Positions 27,172-37,800 of a stretch of DNA of 64,000 nucleotides are shown here, in pieces. A model generated the notes under the pieces. That model saw nothing but the letters and a program-made list of their open reading frames with translations, was not told the DNA's origin and ran no database searches. Source of the DNA: Thermogutta terrifontis (GTDB lineage: Bacteria > Planctomycetota > Planctomycetia > Pirellulales > Thermoguttaceae); contig NZ_CP018477.1 of NCBI RefSeq assembly GCF_002277955.1, positions 1,426,001 through 1,490,000 on the forward strand. Reading direction: 5' to 3'. The first letter of the stretch is position 1; each line of letters begins with the position of its first letter. A program made the position numbers and the translations under genes.

Positions 27172-28836
27172 GTGAAACAGGCCGACAAGGAGTTGCAACG
27201 GCTTCTTGCTCAAGGACGAGCCCAGGGTTATCTGACGTACGACCAGGTCATCAGTTATCTTCCCGATCAGGAAACACGGCCGCAACGGTTGGATCGGCTC
27301 ATCACGGCCCTGGAAGAAGCGGGGATTGAGCTGGTCAACCGGCCGCCGGTGGGATCCAACGGGGAGGCCGCAAGCAAGGACGTCGCTTCTCCCGCCGAAG
27401 ATCCCCTCCTCAAAGACCCACTCCTCCGCGATTTGCTGCCTGGTCAAAAAGCCAAATGGAATAGCGATCCCATCCGGCTGTATCTCAGCCAGATGGCCAA
27501 CATTCCCTTGCTGACGCGGCAGCAGGAGATCGCCCTCGCTAAGAAAATTGAGGTCACCCGCAAGCGATTCCGGCGCACGGTGATGGGGTGCCATCTGGTA
27601 CTCAAACAGGCAGTTCAAACGCTGGAGGCGGTCCAGCGCGGGGAACTGGCGTTCGATCGCACCCTCAAGATGTCGCTCACCGATCAATTGACGAAGAGCC
27701 AGATTCTGGGCCGGATGCCGCACAACCTGCGGACTCTGCGCGGCTTGATGGCTGCCAATGAGCGGGACTTCAAGCGACTGATCAACCGGCGAACTCCTCC
27801 GGAAATCAAGGCCAAGGCACGGCGTCGCTTTTTGGCTCGTCGCGCAAGGATGCTGATCCTCGTGGAAGAACTGGGATTGCGGACGCGGCGCGTTCAGGCC
27901 ATGATGCAGCAGATGCGGGATGTTCTCAAGCGGATGGAAGAGATTCGCGCCCGACTCCGTGAGCTGAAAACACAGCCGGGGGAATTGGGAGAACGCGATC
28001 GACTGCGGCGGGAACTGTGCGATCTGATGCTAGCGACTCAGGAAAGCCCGCGGAGTTTGCGGAGCCGGTGTGAAAAGATGGAGGCCCATTTCCGGGACTA
28101 CACCGAGGCGAAACGCGAGCTTTCCAACAGTAATCTTCGGTTGGTTGTTTCTGTGGCCAAGCGATACCGGAACCGGGGGTTGAGCTTCCTGGATCTCATT
28201 CAGGAAGGCAACACGGGATTGATGAGGGCGGTGGATAAGTTCGAGTATCGGCGGGGATTCAAATTCTCCACTTATGCCACGTGGTGGATTCGGCAGGCCA
28301 TCACCCGGGCGCTGGCAGAACACTCGCGGACGATCCGTATCCCTGTTCACATCATTGATCAGATCGGTAAACTGAAAAATGTATCTCGCCGGCTGATGCA
28401 CGAACTGGGACGTGAGCCGACGCCGGAGGAGATGGCCCGGGCGGCCCAGGTGCCCGTTGACGAGGCCAACCGGCTGCTGGAAATGGGGCGTCAACCCAGC
28501 AGTTTGGATCGGCCGGTGGGAGAAGACGAGGACGGCGCGTTCAGCGAGTTGATTGCCGACCGCAACCTCGACAGACCGGAGTATGTCGCCCATCGAGAGT
28601 TGCTCAGAGAAAAAATCGAAAGCTTGCTTAAAACGCTCACCTACCGCGAACGGGAGATTATCCGCTTGCGGTACGGATTGCGGGATGGCTATGCATACAC
28701 GTTGGAGGACGTGGGACGGATCTTCAAGGTCACCCGCGAGCGCGTCCGTCAAATTGAAGCCGACGCGATGGAAAAGCTTCAACATCCCGTGCGAGCGAAA
28801 CAACTGGAAGCTTTCGCGAATGAACTGGTGGCGTAG
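27172..28836 (+). CDS. rpoD: Primary RNA polymerase sigma factor (sigma-70/SigA)
   Basis: A 554-residue sigma factor starting with GTG at 27172, preceded by AAAGGAGGCGACC. Region 1.1 is at residues about 1-60. Region 1.2 has [18 protein letters not shown] helical non-conserved insert follows. Region 2 has the core-binding and -10 melting block [31 protein letters not shown] and [13 protein letters not shown]. Regions 3 and 4 follow, ending with a helix-turn-helix [18 protein letters not shown] that reads the -35 element. All regions are intact. It sits 102 bases after dnaG and ends in a strong terminator, so dnaG and rpoD may share transcripts. Confidence 0.96.
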   Translation: MKQADKELQRLLAQGRAQGYLTYDQVISYLPDQETRPQRLDRLITALEEAGIELVNRPPVGSNGEAASKDVASPAEDPLLKDPLLRDLLPGQKAKWNSDPIRLYLSQMANIPLLTRQQEIALAKKIEVTRKRFRRTVMGCHLVLKQAVQTLEAVQRGELAFDRTLKMSLTDQLTKSQILGRMPHNLRTLRGLMAANERDFKRLINRRTPPEIKAKARRRFLARRARMLILVEELGLRTRRVQAMMQQMRDVLKRMEEIRARLRELKTQPGELGERDRLRRELCDLMLATQESPRSLRSRCEKMEAHFRDYTEAKRELSNSNLRLVVSVAKRYRNRGLSFLDLIQEGNTGLMRAVDKFEYRRGFKFSTYATWWIRQAITRALAEHSRTIRIPVHIIDQIGKLKNVSRRLMHELGREPTPEEMARAAQVPVDEANRLLEMGRQPSSLDRPVGEDEDGAFSELIADRNLDRPEYVAHRELLREKIESLLKTLTYREREIIRLRYGLRDGYAYTLEDVGRIFKVTRERVRQIEADAMEKLQHPVRAKQLEAFANELVA

Positions 28837-28864
28837 TACCGCCGCCGTTTTGAGGGCCCGAGGC

Positions 28865-28894
28865 GGGCTGTCCGTACAGGACAGCCCTTTTTTT
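28865..28894 (+). terminator. Rho-independent terminator of rpoD
   Basis: Nine-bp stem GGGCTGTCC/GGACAGCCC with a five-base loop, followed by seven T residues. Confidence 0.9.
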
Positions 28895-28916
28895 ATTCCT
28901 CTGAGGAGGTAGCTCT

Positions 28917-29651
28917 ATGACATCCCAGGCGCAAACAGTTCCGGAGATACTTCGGCGTATCCACAGCCTTTACCTGCAACTGGATGAACTGCGGGGCCGC
29001 CTGATGAAAGGCCCCCGGTTGGCGCAGGCACATCAGGAACAAATTCGTCAGGCCGAGAAGAACCTGGAACTGACCAAGAAAGCTCACACCGAAGCCCGCA
29101 TGGCCAGTCACGCCAAACAACTGGAGTACGAACAGAAGCTAGCCGACATTCAGAGGCGAAAAGGCCGACTTCTCGAATGTGATGACAACCGTGAATATCA
29201 ACTGCTGAAGGACCAAATTGCCGCTGACGAGATGGCTGCTAGCGTGCTTGCCGACGAGGCCATCGAACTGATGGCCCGAGTGGAAGAGATGGCAGTCAAG
29301 GTTCAAGAGGCGGAGGCCGCGGTGGCCGCGGCAAAGGAAACGGCGGCCAGGTGGCAGGAGGAATTTGCCCGTCAGGAACCAATTATCCGCAGCGACATGG
29401 CGGAGGTTGAAAAGGAGCTCAAGCATCTGATCACTCAGCTCGACGCAATGCTGCCCTACGAGATTAAGGACCTCTATCAGCGGACCCTGCGCAGTAAAGG
29501 GAGTGACGCCCTGGCACCACTCCGGGGTGAATTCTGCGGAGGATGCAACCAGCATGTGCCCATCAACATGCGGAGCGAACTGATCTGCGGCAAGCCGATC
29601 TGGTGCCGGTCCTGCGGCCGACTCCTGTATATCGCGGACGAGGGAAGATGA
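28917..29651 (+). CDS. Coiled-coil protein with C-terminal C4 zinc ribbon
   Basis: A 244-residue cytoplasmic protein with GAGGAGG before ATG 28917. Residues about 10-190 form long coiled-coil helices rich in Glu, Lys, Ala and Leu. The tail holds a zinc ribbon with CGGCNQHVP and CRSCGRLLY. This is the architecture of the DUF164/CdsZ family, found in many bacteria and linked to gene regulation or to Nif3-like partners in some lineages. The exact role here is unknown. It follows the rpoD terminator, and the DinG-type gene is convergent with six bases between the stops. Confidence 0.85.
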   Translation: MTSQAQTVPEILRRIHSLYLQLDELRGRLMKGPRLAQAHQEQIRQAEKNLELTKKAHTEARMASHAKQLEYEQKLADIQRRKGRLLECDDNREYQLLKDQIAADEMAASVLADEAIELMARVEEMAVKVQEAEAAVAAAKETAARWQEEFARQEPIIRSDMAEVEKELKHLITQLDAMLPYEIKDLYQRTLRSKGSDALAPLRGEFCGGCNQHVPINMRSELICGKPIWCRSCGRLLYIADEGR

Positions 29652-29657
29652 CCAGCT

Positions 29658-31676
29658 TCACGCCTCCCGTTTGGAACGAGAGTTTTCGAATAATGGTCCG
29701 GCCTCCGCGATGCTCTCTTCCACCACGCGGCATGGCGGCAGGGACCGCAGGAATATCCTGCCATAGCTTTTCTGACATACCCGAGAGTCGAGAATCACCA
29801 CGATTCCCTTATCCTGTTTGGTGCGGATGAGTCGGCCGAAGCCCTGGCGAAGTTTGATCACCGCTTCTGGAATCTGATAATCGTAGAACGGATTGCGGCC
29901 GGCCGCACGGAGGGCTTCAAGCCGGGCTTCGATGAGGGGGCGATCGGGAACCGCGAAGGGCAGTCGCGTGATGATCACGTTTTGGAGTGCTTCCCCGGGC
30001 ACGTCCACTCCCTGCCAGAAACTATCGGTTCCGAAAAGGACGGCCCGCGGCGTCACTTTAAAACGCTCCAGCATTTGTGTTCGCGGTGTGCCCTCCGCCT
30101 GGGAAAAAAGCGTGTACTTATGCTCCGAAAACCACGGCTGAAGGGCGCTGGATACCTTTCGCATCAGGTCGTAACTTGTGAAAAGCACAAACGCGCGACC
30201 CTCTGTTCGGGCAATGTACCGCTTCAGCATGGCTACCAGCGCCCGCTCGTAGGCCTGGGGGTCCACGCCGGGATCCGGCATATCACGCACGAGGATTAGT
30301 TCTGCTTGCTCGCTGTAGTTGAAGGGACTGCCCACCTGAAGAGTTTCCACATGAGTGAGGCCGACACGTGACTTAAAGTATTCAAATCCCTGGTCGGCAA
30401 CGGTCAGCGTGGCACTGGTCATGATGACCCGGGGGATAACCTGGAAAAGATGTTCTCGTAAGAGGCTTCCCACTTCGATGGGGGCGGAACCCAGCGTAAC
30501 CCGTGGTATCGCACGGTTCTCGCTGACTTCCACCCAGTACACATGATCCGGCTCGCGCTGCTTGTTCCAGTGGTCGATCGCGGTGGCGAGCGACTGAAGC
30601 CGGTCCCGCGCGGCGATGAGATCCTGCCGTTCCTCCTCGGGATGGACGTCGGCCGCCCGACGGTGGACAATCTGGGCAAGTTTTTCCAGCCCTTCGCTCA
30701 GTGTGTTACGAAAAAGATTGGGTGCTCGGACCCGACCGTTGCTCGATTTCTCCTTTTCGTACCAGTCGAGCACCTGGGCAAAAAACTCGTCGGACCGATA
30801 AAGACAGTCCAGAACTGCCTGCTGGCCCTCCGCGCTTTTATAGTGAACGAGCAGCCCCCGCTGCGTTCTCTCGTTGTACAACCGCCGCAGATTGTACGCG
30901 ATCTGAGTGTTACTGATCTCCAGCCCAAATTGTTCGGAAGCTACGCTCTCCAGCGTATGGGCCTCGTCGATGATGAGCAGGTCGTACTCCGGCAACAGAG
31001 AGGCGCCCTGCATCCTGAGCGCGAGGTCGCTGAGCAGAAGGGCGTGATTGACGATGAGAATCTGGGCCCGCTGGATTCGGCGACGCGCCGCAAAGTAGAA
31101 ACAGTTGTCATAATGGGGGCAGCGGTTGCCCAGGCAGTTGTCCTTATCGCTGGCAACTTCGTCCCAAACGGTGGCCAGCGGCCGAAACGGCAAATCAGAA
31201 AGGGAGCCGTCGGTCGTCTGAGCGACCCACGCGGCCAGGGTCTGGAGTTGCTGCCATTCTTCATCTGCAAAGAGAGTTCGGGAACGGGTGAGTGCATTTC
31301 CCAGACGGCGACGGCTGATATAGTTTGCCCGACCCTTCACCAGGACTGCCGTAAATTCATACGGCATGACGCTTCTCAGAAAAGGAATATCTTTCAGGAG
31401 CAACTGTTCCTGCAAGCTGATGGTGTGGGTGGAAATGACGGCGCGCTGGACGTCCCGCACGGGCAGCTCTCCCGCCACCGCCAGGATGGTGGGAACCAGA
31501 TAGGCGAAGCTTTTCCCCACCCCGGTTCCAGCTTCCACGACCAGATGCCGCTCCTCCACGATGGCCTTTTCCACGGCCTCCGCCATCTGGAGTTGCTGCG
31601 GGCGGTGCTCGTAGCCAGAAAGGCGGACCGCAATACGTCCCTGAGGGCCAAGAATTTCCGAAGATCGACTTGCCAT
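29658..31676 (-). CDS. dinG: DinG/XPD-type ATP-dependent DNA helicase
   Basis: A 672-residue superfamily 2 helicase. Walker A is [15 protein letters not shown] at about residue 48. Helicase motif Ia is [13 protein letters not shown], and the DEAH box is [13 protein letters not shown]-terminal motifs include [23 protein letters not shown] and [14 protein letters not shown]. The insertion where DinG and XPD carry an iron-sulfur cluster has CLGNRC and DNCF, but the usual first cysteine after the K-G-R-x-N-Y motif is replaced ([11 protein letters not shown]). Only three of the four ligands are therefore obvious, and cluster binding is uncertain. Such helicases unwind damaged or R-loop DNA. It is divergent from the DUF4190 gene. 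Confidence 0.9.
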   Translation of the reverse strand: MASRSSEILGPQGRIAVRLSGYEHRPQQLQMAEAVEKAIVEERHLVVEAGTGVGKSFAYLVPTILAVAGELPVRDVQRAVISTHTISLQEQLLLKDIPFLRSVMPYEFTAVLVKGRANYISRRRLGNALTRSRTLFADEEWQQLQTLAAWVAQTTDGSLSDLPFRPLATVWDEVASDKDNCLGNRCPHYDNCFYFAARRRIQRAQILIVNHALLLSDLALRMQGASLLPEYDLLIIDEAHTLESVASEQFGLEISNTQIAYNLRRLYNERTQRGLLVHYKSAEGQQAVLDCLYRSDEFFAQVLDWYEKEKSSNGRVRAPNLFRNTLSEGLEKLAQIVHRRAADVHPEEERQDLIAARDRLQSLATAIDHWNKQREPDHVYWVEVSENRAIPRVTLGSAPIEVGSLLREHLFQVIPRVIMTSATLTVADQGFEYFKSRVGLTHVETLQVGSPFNYSEQAELILVRDMPDPGVDPQAYERALVAMLKRYIARTEGRAFVLFTSYDLMRKVSSALQPWFSEHKYTLFSQAEGTPRTQMLERFKVTPRAVLFGTDSFWQGVDVPGEALQNVIITRLPFAVPDRPLIEARLEALRAAGRNPFYDYQIPEAVIKLRQGFGRLIRTKQDKGIVVILDSRVCQKSYGRIFLRSLPPCRVVEESIAEAGPLFENSRSKREA

Positions 31677-31911
31677 AAAATCTGCCTGAAGACGATCACC
31701 ACCGCGGAATGTCTATGTGACGACAAAGGTCTCGGGTGGTGGACGTCGCTTGTTCCTTGGTTCTCTTTAGGTTATCTTAAATCGCCGTTTGTCACCAGGA
31801 TTGCTCGCGCGATCAACCCGGCGCACTTTGACGCCACCCCGTTTCATTTACGGTTTGTCCTGGAGAGAATAAACAGGCAAAAGTCAATCACGAGGTTTCA
31901 GAGAGAGCGTC

Positions 31912-32538
31912 ATGCCAATTGAGTTTCTGTGCCCACAATGCGGAAGTCACTTGCGGGTACCGTTTTCTGCGGCGGGGAAGAAGGCACAGTGCCCTCAATG
32001 TGGGGCGATCACTCCCGTGCCCGCTCGTTCCGAGGTTGGTGCTCCGCCTCGCGTTCCTCCCCAAGAACCGCGCTCGGAAGAGCCCGTCGCTCCGCCGGCC
32101 GGGGAGAATGTGAGGCCTGAGGACAACCTGGGTAAGGGGGCCTTTTCTGGGGGAGAGAATCTCGGTTCGGACCAGCAGGTCTTTCCGGAGGCTGCGCCCT
32201 CTGCAATTCCCATCACACCGGCGATGCAGAGCCCTTACCCAGGTTATCCTCCACCCGGTTACCACCCGCCATCCACGGTACCTCCACGTATGGAAGACAC
32301 GGGGATGTCCGTCGCCGCGCTTGTGCTGGGGTTGTTCGGCCTGATTGCGTGGTGTTGCCCGGTTATAGGCTTTCCCGTGGGATTGCTCGCCCTGATATTC
32401 GGGATTATCGGAGCAGGCCGGGGGGGCCGGGGAATGGCTGCAGCCGGAATCGTACTGGGTGTCATTGTCCTGGTGCTCAGCGGCATCAATGCCTTTCTGG
32501 GCATCATGTTCGAGATGGCTCAGCAGATACCGATGTGA
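31912..32538 (+). CDS. Zinc-ribbon and DUF4190 membrane protein
   Basis: A 208-residue protein. The N-terminus has two CPQCG pairs (residues about 7 and 27) forming a small zinc ribbon. A proline-rich disordered linker of about 90 residues follows. Two transmembrane helices at the C-terminus (SVAALVLGLFGLIAWCC and AAAGIVLGVIVLVLSGI) show the DUF4190 pattern, with a short G-R-G-G-R-G loop between them. The function of the family is unknown; such proteins are common in planctomycetes. Its stop codon is directly followed by the stop of the opposite gene. Confidence 0.82.
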   Translation: MPIEFLCPQCGSHLRVPFSAAGKKAQCPQCGAITPVPARSEVGAPPRVPPQEPRSEEPVAPPAGENVRPEDNLGKGAFSGGENLGSDQQVFPEAAPSAIPITPAMQSPYPGYPPPGYHPPSTVPPRMEDTGMSVAALVLGLFGLIAWCCPVIGFPVGLLALIFGIIGAGRGGRGMAAAGIVLGVIVLVLSGINAFLGIMFEMAQQIPM

Positions 32539-33807
32539 TTAATTCTGGTTGCTACTCGGTGCTCGAAGGTCCCATGCATTGAGCCACTTGGTTTTCACCG
32601 GCACCAACCCGAGTTCCAGCAATCGCTCGTGGAAATGGTACATGTGTCCGGCGCCGTAAAAGATGGCAATCCGGCGATGCCCCAGGCCGATCTGATCGCG
32701 AAGTACTTGCAGCACCTTTTCGTTGCGGCCGGAGATCAGAGTGGATCCCTGGGGACCCTCGAGGGCACGGATCTGTCCCTCCACGTCTTCCGCGAGTTGC
32801 TCGGCAAACAGCCGTTTCATTTCCAGTTGCCGGTCTTTACTGAACAGGGCTTTGAAAAAGTCCAGATCATTTCCCCCGGATTGTCTGGCCTGACTCTTCG
32901 CGAATTCGTATCCGAATGCCCGAAAGAACATTGTCCAAAAGTTTTCACCTTTTTCTTCCATGGAGCGGGTGAATTCCTCGGGTGACATGTCCGCGTGAAC
33001 AAAGTTGGGACGGTGGTAATCGATGGCGTCCAGCTGAAAGACCAGCCCGAGAAAGTCTGTCATCGACCTCTGGATCACGGACACGGGATGAGCGGAGCGG
33101 GTGCCCGGCGTGACACGCGTCCCCTCCGGGGCTACGAGTTCATAAAGGACCACGTCATACCGGCGCAACTGCTTGTTGAGCTCCTCGTAATAGCCTTGTT
33201 CCGCGATGTGTATCACGCCAACGAGGTCCACACGAAGGTCCGGCGGAAGCTTTTTTTCGGCCGCCGCATTCTGCCTCGAATTGCCGGTGACGGATTTCTC
33301 AGCGGAGTCCTCGGCACGTGGTTGATACGAGACGATTGCCGTCTGAAGAAACTGCGGTTCCCCTTTCTTTTTCTGCAAGCGGATAAATTGGGGGGGCGAT
33401 TGCTCCTTTGCCTTTGGGGTGTTGCCCGCGGAGTCCTCCGTCGTTTTGGCCTGGTCGGACTTCTCCGCGGCCGACTTTCGCTGAATCGCCTCGCTTTGAC
33501 GTTTCAATCTCTTCCGGCTGGTGGACTTTTCCTGTGCCGGGACAGGGACAGAATGCTCCTGCTCAGTACTGACGAGTACTCCATTTGCAGGATCTACCGC
33601 CGAAAAAGCGAGAATTATTTCTCCCGAGTGAGTCTGAGAAGCTAAGCCCAGTTCACCGGGCAGAGCTGCCGCTACCAGCAGGGTAACGCTTCCCAGGCCT
33701 ACAGCGAAGGCTAGCATCCGTCCGCTGTGCCTTCTTACGCTTGAATGAAGCGGAACAAAAAAACCGCTGAGCCCACGGAGAGACAGCACGGAGGTTTGAC
33801 GAGTCAT
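32539..33807 (-). CDS. TraB/Tiki-like protein with long charged linker
   Basis: A 422-residue protein. An N-terminal hydrophobic segment at about residues 31-56 suggests export or membrane anchoring. Residues about 85-190 are a charged, lysine- and glutamine-rich linker. The C-terminal domain resembles the TraB/PrgY/GumN family. It shows the two G-x2-H motifs, DLVGVIHIAEQGYY and FYGAGHMYHFHERL, which in the related Tiki proteases bind metal. A helical central insert lies between them. It may therefore be a membrane-tethered metallopeptidase, but activity is inference. The stop codons of this gene and the DUF4190 gene abut with no base between them. Confidence 0.75.
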   Translation of the reverse strand: MTRQTSVLSLRGLSGFFVPLHSSVRRHSGRMLAFAVGLGSVTLLVAAALPGELGLASQTHSGEIILAFSAVDPANGVLVSTEQEHSVPVPAQEKSTSRKRLKRQSEAIQRKSAAEKSDQAKTTEDSAGNTPKAKEQSPPQFIRLQKKKGEPQFLQTAIVSYQPRAEDSAEKSVTGNSRQNAAAEKKLPPDLRVDLVGVIHIAEQGYYEELNKQLRRYDVVLYELVAPEGTRVTPGTRSAHPVSVIQRSMTDFLGLVFQLDAIDYHRPNFVHADMSPEEFTRSMEEKGENFWTMFFRAFGYEFAKSQARQSGGNDLDFFKALFSKDRQLEMKRLFAEQLAEDVEGQIRALEGPQGSTLISGRNEKVLQVLRDQIGLGHRRIAIFYGAGHMYHFHERLLELGLVPVKTKWLNAWDLRAPSSNQN

Positions 33808-34814
33808 TGTCGCACCTGAAATAAACTCGAATCCAAGCCAGTAGAAGTCGTGTTCCCTTTTACGTTTCCTGACGCTTCTTGAGCTTTTCGGCGGAGTCCG
33901 CCACGCATTTGTTGCGAGTCACCACGTGACCCGGACATCAGCACCCTGGGGACATGTCGGCCCGCGCGTCTCCCCGCGGTTCGCTCCGCAACGGGGGATT
34001 GCAGTCCGGGTCCAATGCATTGTACCGCCGAGCGAAGAAGCCGTGTTCCCACGGGGGAGGATGGCGATCATGGGCACGTCACCACGACACATTAGAGCAT
34101 ACCGCACAAATCCTGCCGAGGAAACTGTGATCCCCTTCTTGTGGGGGGAACGCGTATCGTCGTGGCGGGACAGATGAGAGGGTAACCGATGTAGCGCGAC
34201 AGCGCCTCTTCAAAACCTCTTCAAAGGTAAGCCGATCCAGTTGGTTTCGGCTCGTTAAATCCGGAACTTTACAGAAAATTGGAACTTTCGTTGCGGCGGC
34301 GCGATCAAAAGATTGAGGGTGGGCCAGCCTGGGACGGTCAGAAAACGCGCTGCGCGCGGTTAAAACGGCGTGGAAGATGGCAATCGATTCAGCAACCAGA
34401 AGTCATCTGGCGATCGTATTCCAGGTTGCCGCTTGGCCGCTCACTCCGACTGGTTGGTTTCTTACCACCAGATCCGTCTCCGGTACCGGGGCAGGTTGCC
34501 ACTTTGATCGGTTGGACGGCTCTTCATGGCCAAGACTTGACGCCTATCCCCCCCGTAATCATGATAAAACAGCGGAGATGGATACTCTGGAGAAAGTATC
34601 TCGGAGGCGGAGAAGCGCAGTCCCTTTCAAAGCATCTATTAATCCGGCTTCTCCCGGAGGAGGGGCACGCCAAGCGGGGCCGACCTTCCGCGAGTGGGGG
34701 GACGCGACTTTTTGGGGCGGTGTTAAACACGGGGTTTGAAGTAGGGGGACGAACAGCCCTAGGCAAAGGATCTAGGAAATAACCGATCAGTATCGACTTA
34801 GGTTGAGGTCGATC
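33808..34814. other. Gene-poor intergenic region before the giant protein gene
   Basis: About 1 kb. The few open frames are arginine-rich or low in protein character, and none was accepted. A short direct repeat CCTCTTCAAAA/CCTCTTCAAAG lies near 34205-34226. The promoter of the giant gene must be here or close by. Confidence 0.5.
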
Positions 34815-37800
34815 ATGTTGACACAGCGGGTTGCTCATCATCAGAGGAAAGGTTCCATGCTCGCCAACTTGCTGGCTTCCTTGCGTCGTCCGCGAAAGAA
34901 ATCTCATCCTGCTCGGCAGCATCGACGTCTGCGGGTGGATGCGCTTGAAGAACGGACGCTTCTAAGCGTCACGCCGGTGGACATCCTCGATAAGCTTGCC
35001 AATCAATCCATCCAGCCTGTCATTCCATCTGGAAACACCAATCCGGGACAATCGTTGGCGGTGGATGCCGACGGCGATTTCGTCATTGTGTGGACCCGCT
35101 ACGATACGATCATCGATCCCAACACGGGATTGCCTGTGATCGATCCGGTCACCGGTCAGCCGAAGACCGAAGCCAACATTTATGCCCGCTATTTCACGGA
35201 CGAGGTTCAGCGGATCACTTTGCCGTCGGGTGTATTGAACGACAATGTTCCTTCACAGTATGGGCAGTTCTCGCTGATCTACGGCGGCACGACGCTGGTG
35301 CAGAAGCTGACGATCTCGGCCACGTATGAGCCGTTCGCCGCGGTGCAGCAGAATATCGTGGGAACGTTTGTGCTTCAGGCGGACGCCAATGGAGACGGGA
35401 TCATCTCCCCGACGGAGCGTGCCACCATCGTCTATGACGAAACGAACAGCATCAGTAATCTAGCAACGTCGATTCAGACCGCCCTCCAAGGCATCGGGGG
35501 ACCGCTGCAAAACGCCAAGGTGACCCCGATCAATGCGAAAGAGTTCTTGATTGAATATGGCAGCGCCGCGCTGGGGGTCAATCAGCCCAAGCTCTCTGTC
35601 GGTACCGTGAACTTTTCCAGCGGTTTTTATCCGGCCGTGCAGGTCTCCACGGTCCGGGAGCCGATTCTCATCTCGAATATTCCCGTTTCGCCGACCAATC
35701 CGCAACTGACGGCCCAGGCCCTGGAGCAGGCCTTCAATACCCGCCTCAAGGCCTACGCGATGGGGCCCATCGATTTCCCGCCGCCGGATCGCGTGCCCAG
35801 TTCAATGGAAGGTCCCTACACGGACCCGATTACGGTGGCTGCTGCTGTTCCCCAGGTGCAGGTCACAGCCGTCAATGCGACGACGTTTGACATCCGGTTT
35901 GTGGGCGATTCGAGCAAGCTCGATCATCCGGAGTTCATCATTGCATCTGTGACCGACGAGCTGGGCAACAACCTCCTGCCGTCGCCGGAGGCTTCGGTCG
36001 TCACCATCAAGCAGTCGAGTCCAGAGTTCCGGGTGAACCCCGAAGAGCCGGATGATCCGTTCACCCCCGGGCCCGATAAATACGATCAGACCAACCCGGC
36101 GGTGGCCATGGATGCCGATGGGGACTTCATCATTGTGTGGGAAAGCAAAGTTCCCGACAGCTACGCCTATGGCAGTGTCAGCGACATCTTCGCGCGTCGC
36201 TTCCGGCCGGTAGGAAATGCCGTCCTGGGTGTCTCTCAATTCGTGGTGGATATGAATGCCGACGGCACGCCGGAGACCCCGATCGACGGCGTCATTCCGC
36301 TGGTGTCGCCGCTCAACACGGTGGTTCAAACGCTGACGGTGGACAGCCTCGTCCCCGGAGCCCTGGCTGGCCGATTCCGGCTGAGCGTGGCCGGTAAGAC
36401 CACCGATGACATCGTCTTTGACAGCACGAATCTGGCCACCACGGCGGCCAACATTCAGGGCGCTTTGGTGGTGGCGGGATTCCAGGATGTCAGCGTGACC
36501 GTGGCCTCCTCCACCGATCCCTATCAGTTCCGCATCAGCTTCCGCCAGACGTTCTCCGGGCCCAACGGGTTGGCGGACGCGATCGTTCGGTACGTGGATC
36601 CGGTAGAGGGCACGCCCCTGGGTGCGCTGGCTACTGTCTCGTCCCAGCTCGTGCCAGGTCAGGATCTCTTCACATTCCGTGTGAACACAGAGACTCTGCG
36701 GGCACAGTTTGCTCCAGCCGTGGCCATGGACTTGGCGGGGAATTTCGTGATCGCCTGGGCCAACAGCGCGCAGGACTTCAGCTTTTATAACGGGATTCGG
36801 GCCCAGATTTTCAGCCGGGATGGCAACAGGATTGGAAACGAATTTCTCGTGAACACGGAGGACACGGCGGTTTACCTCAATCCGGCCGTGGGGATGTCGC
36901 GGACGGGTGAGTTTGTCATCGCGTGGGAGCGGACCACGGACGTCAACTATTTGACAGGCGCCCCGTATGTGACGACCGTTCTGGCCAAAGGTTACGATCT
37001 TACCGGCCAGGTCATTCTTCCGCAATTTGGCGTCGGGGGTGGGGGCAACCCCACGGTTGCGTTTGATTCGGCCAATCATTTCCTGGTCACCTGGAGCGCC
37101 GTCGCAGATGCGGATAGCACCGGGCAGACGAGTATTGGTGTCCGCGCGATCGTTTATGATTTGAACGGCAACGTCATTCGCGACACGTTCCGACCCAATA
37201 GTGCGTCTTTCAGTCCAGGATCCACCCCGTTATGGCCGTTAGCGCAGTTTGGAGGTGGCGGTGGACTGGATGCCGACGGGGATTTGATTGTCGCCTACGA
37301 TGGGTATGGGCCGGATGTCTCGGAAAACGCGCGCGGCGTTACTCAGGCAGTGCGGCAGCTTCTGCTGGCTCAGATCAACTCTCAGACAAACGCTGATCTC
37401 CTTAATTACTTTGATCCGCAGACGGAAACCCTGTTTTCTGCGGGGAGCCCAAGTAATGGCGATGTGGACGGCGTCATAGACGCGATTCTTGTCCGCGCGC
37501 TCAACCGCGGTGCTACGCCACAACAGGTGGGACGCTTGCGGGCGATTTTGGAGGGGGTGGCCGGTCTCCTTCGCGGCGAGGCGAACGGTGTCATGTTCAG
37601 CCGGTTCGACGCCGATCCCACGATGTCCTACGGGACGCTCTTCAGTGACAGTGTGGCCAACACGCTCCGGGATGGCCACAACACCCGATACCTGATCCTG
37701 ATGGACAACAACCTGAACTGGGAATCGTTCGTCATTCGGATCTGGCGAACAGGCATCGGCGGTTTTGAGGACGTAACGGTTAACAACATTCAGACCAACC

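Noticed and set aside
30543-31922. 459-codon plus-strand frame opposite the DinG-type gene
   Set aside because: Shadow frame. The opposite strand has all helicase motifs.
34279-34782. 167-codon frame upstream of the giant gene
   Set aside because: Arginine- and proline-rich, no domain, no ribosome site; composition resembles non-coding high-GC DNA.
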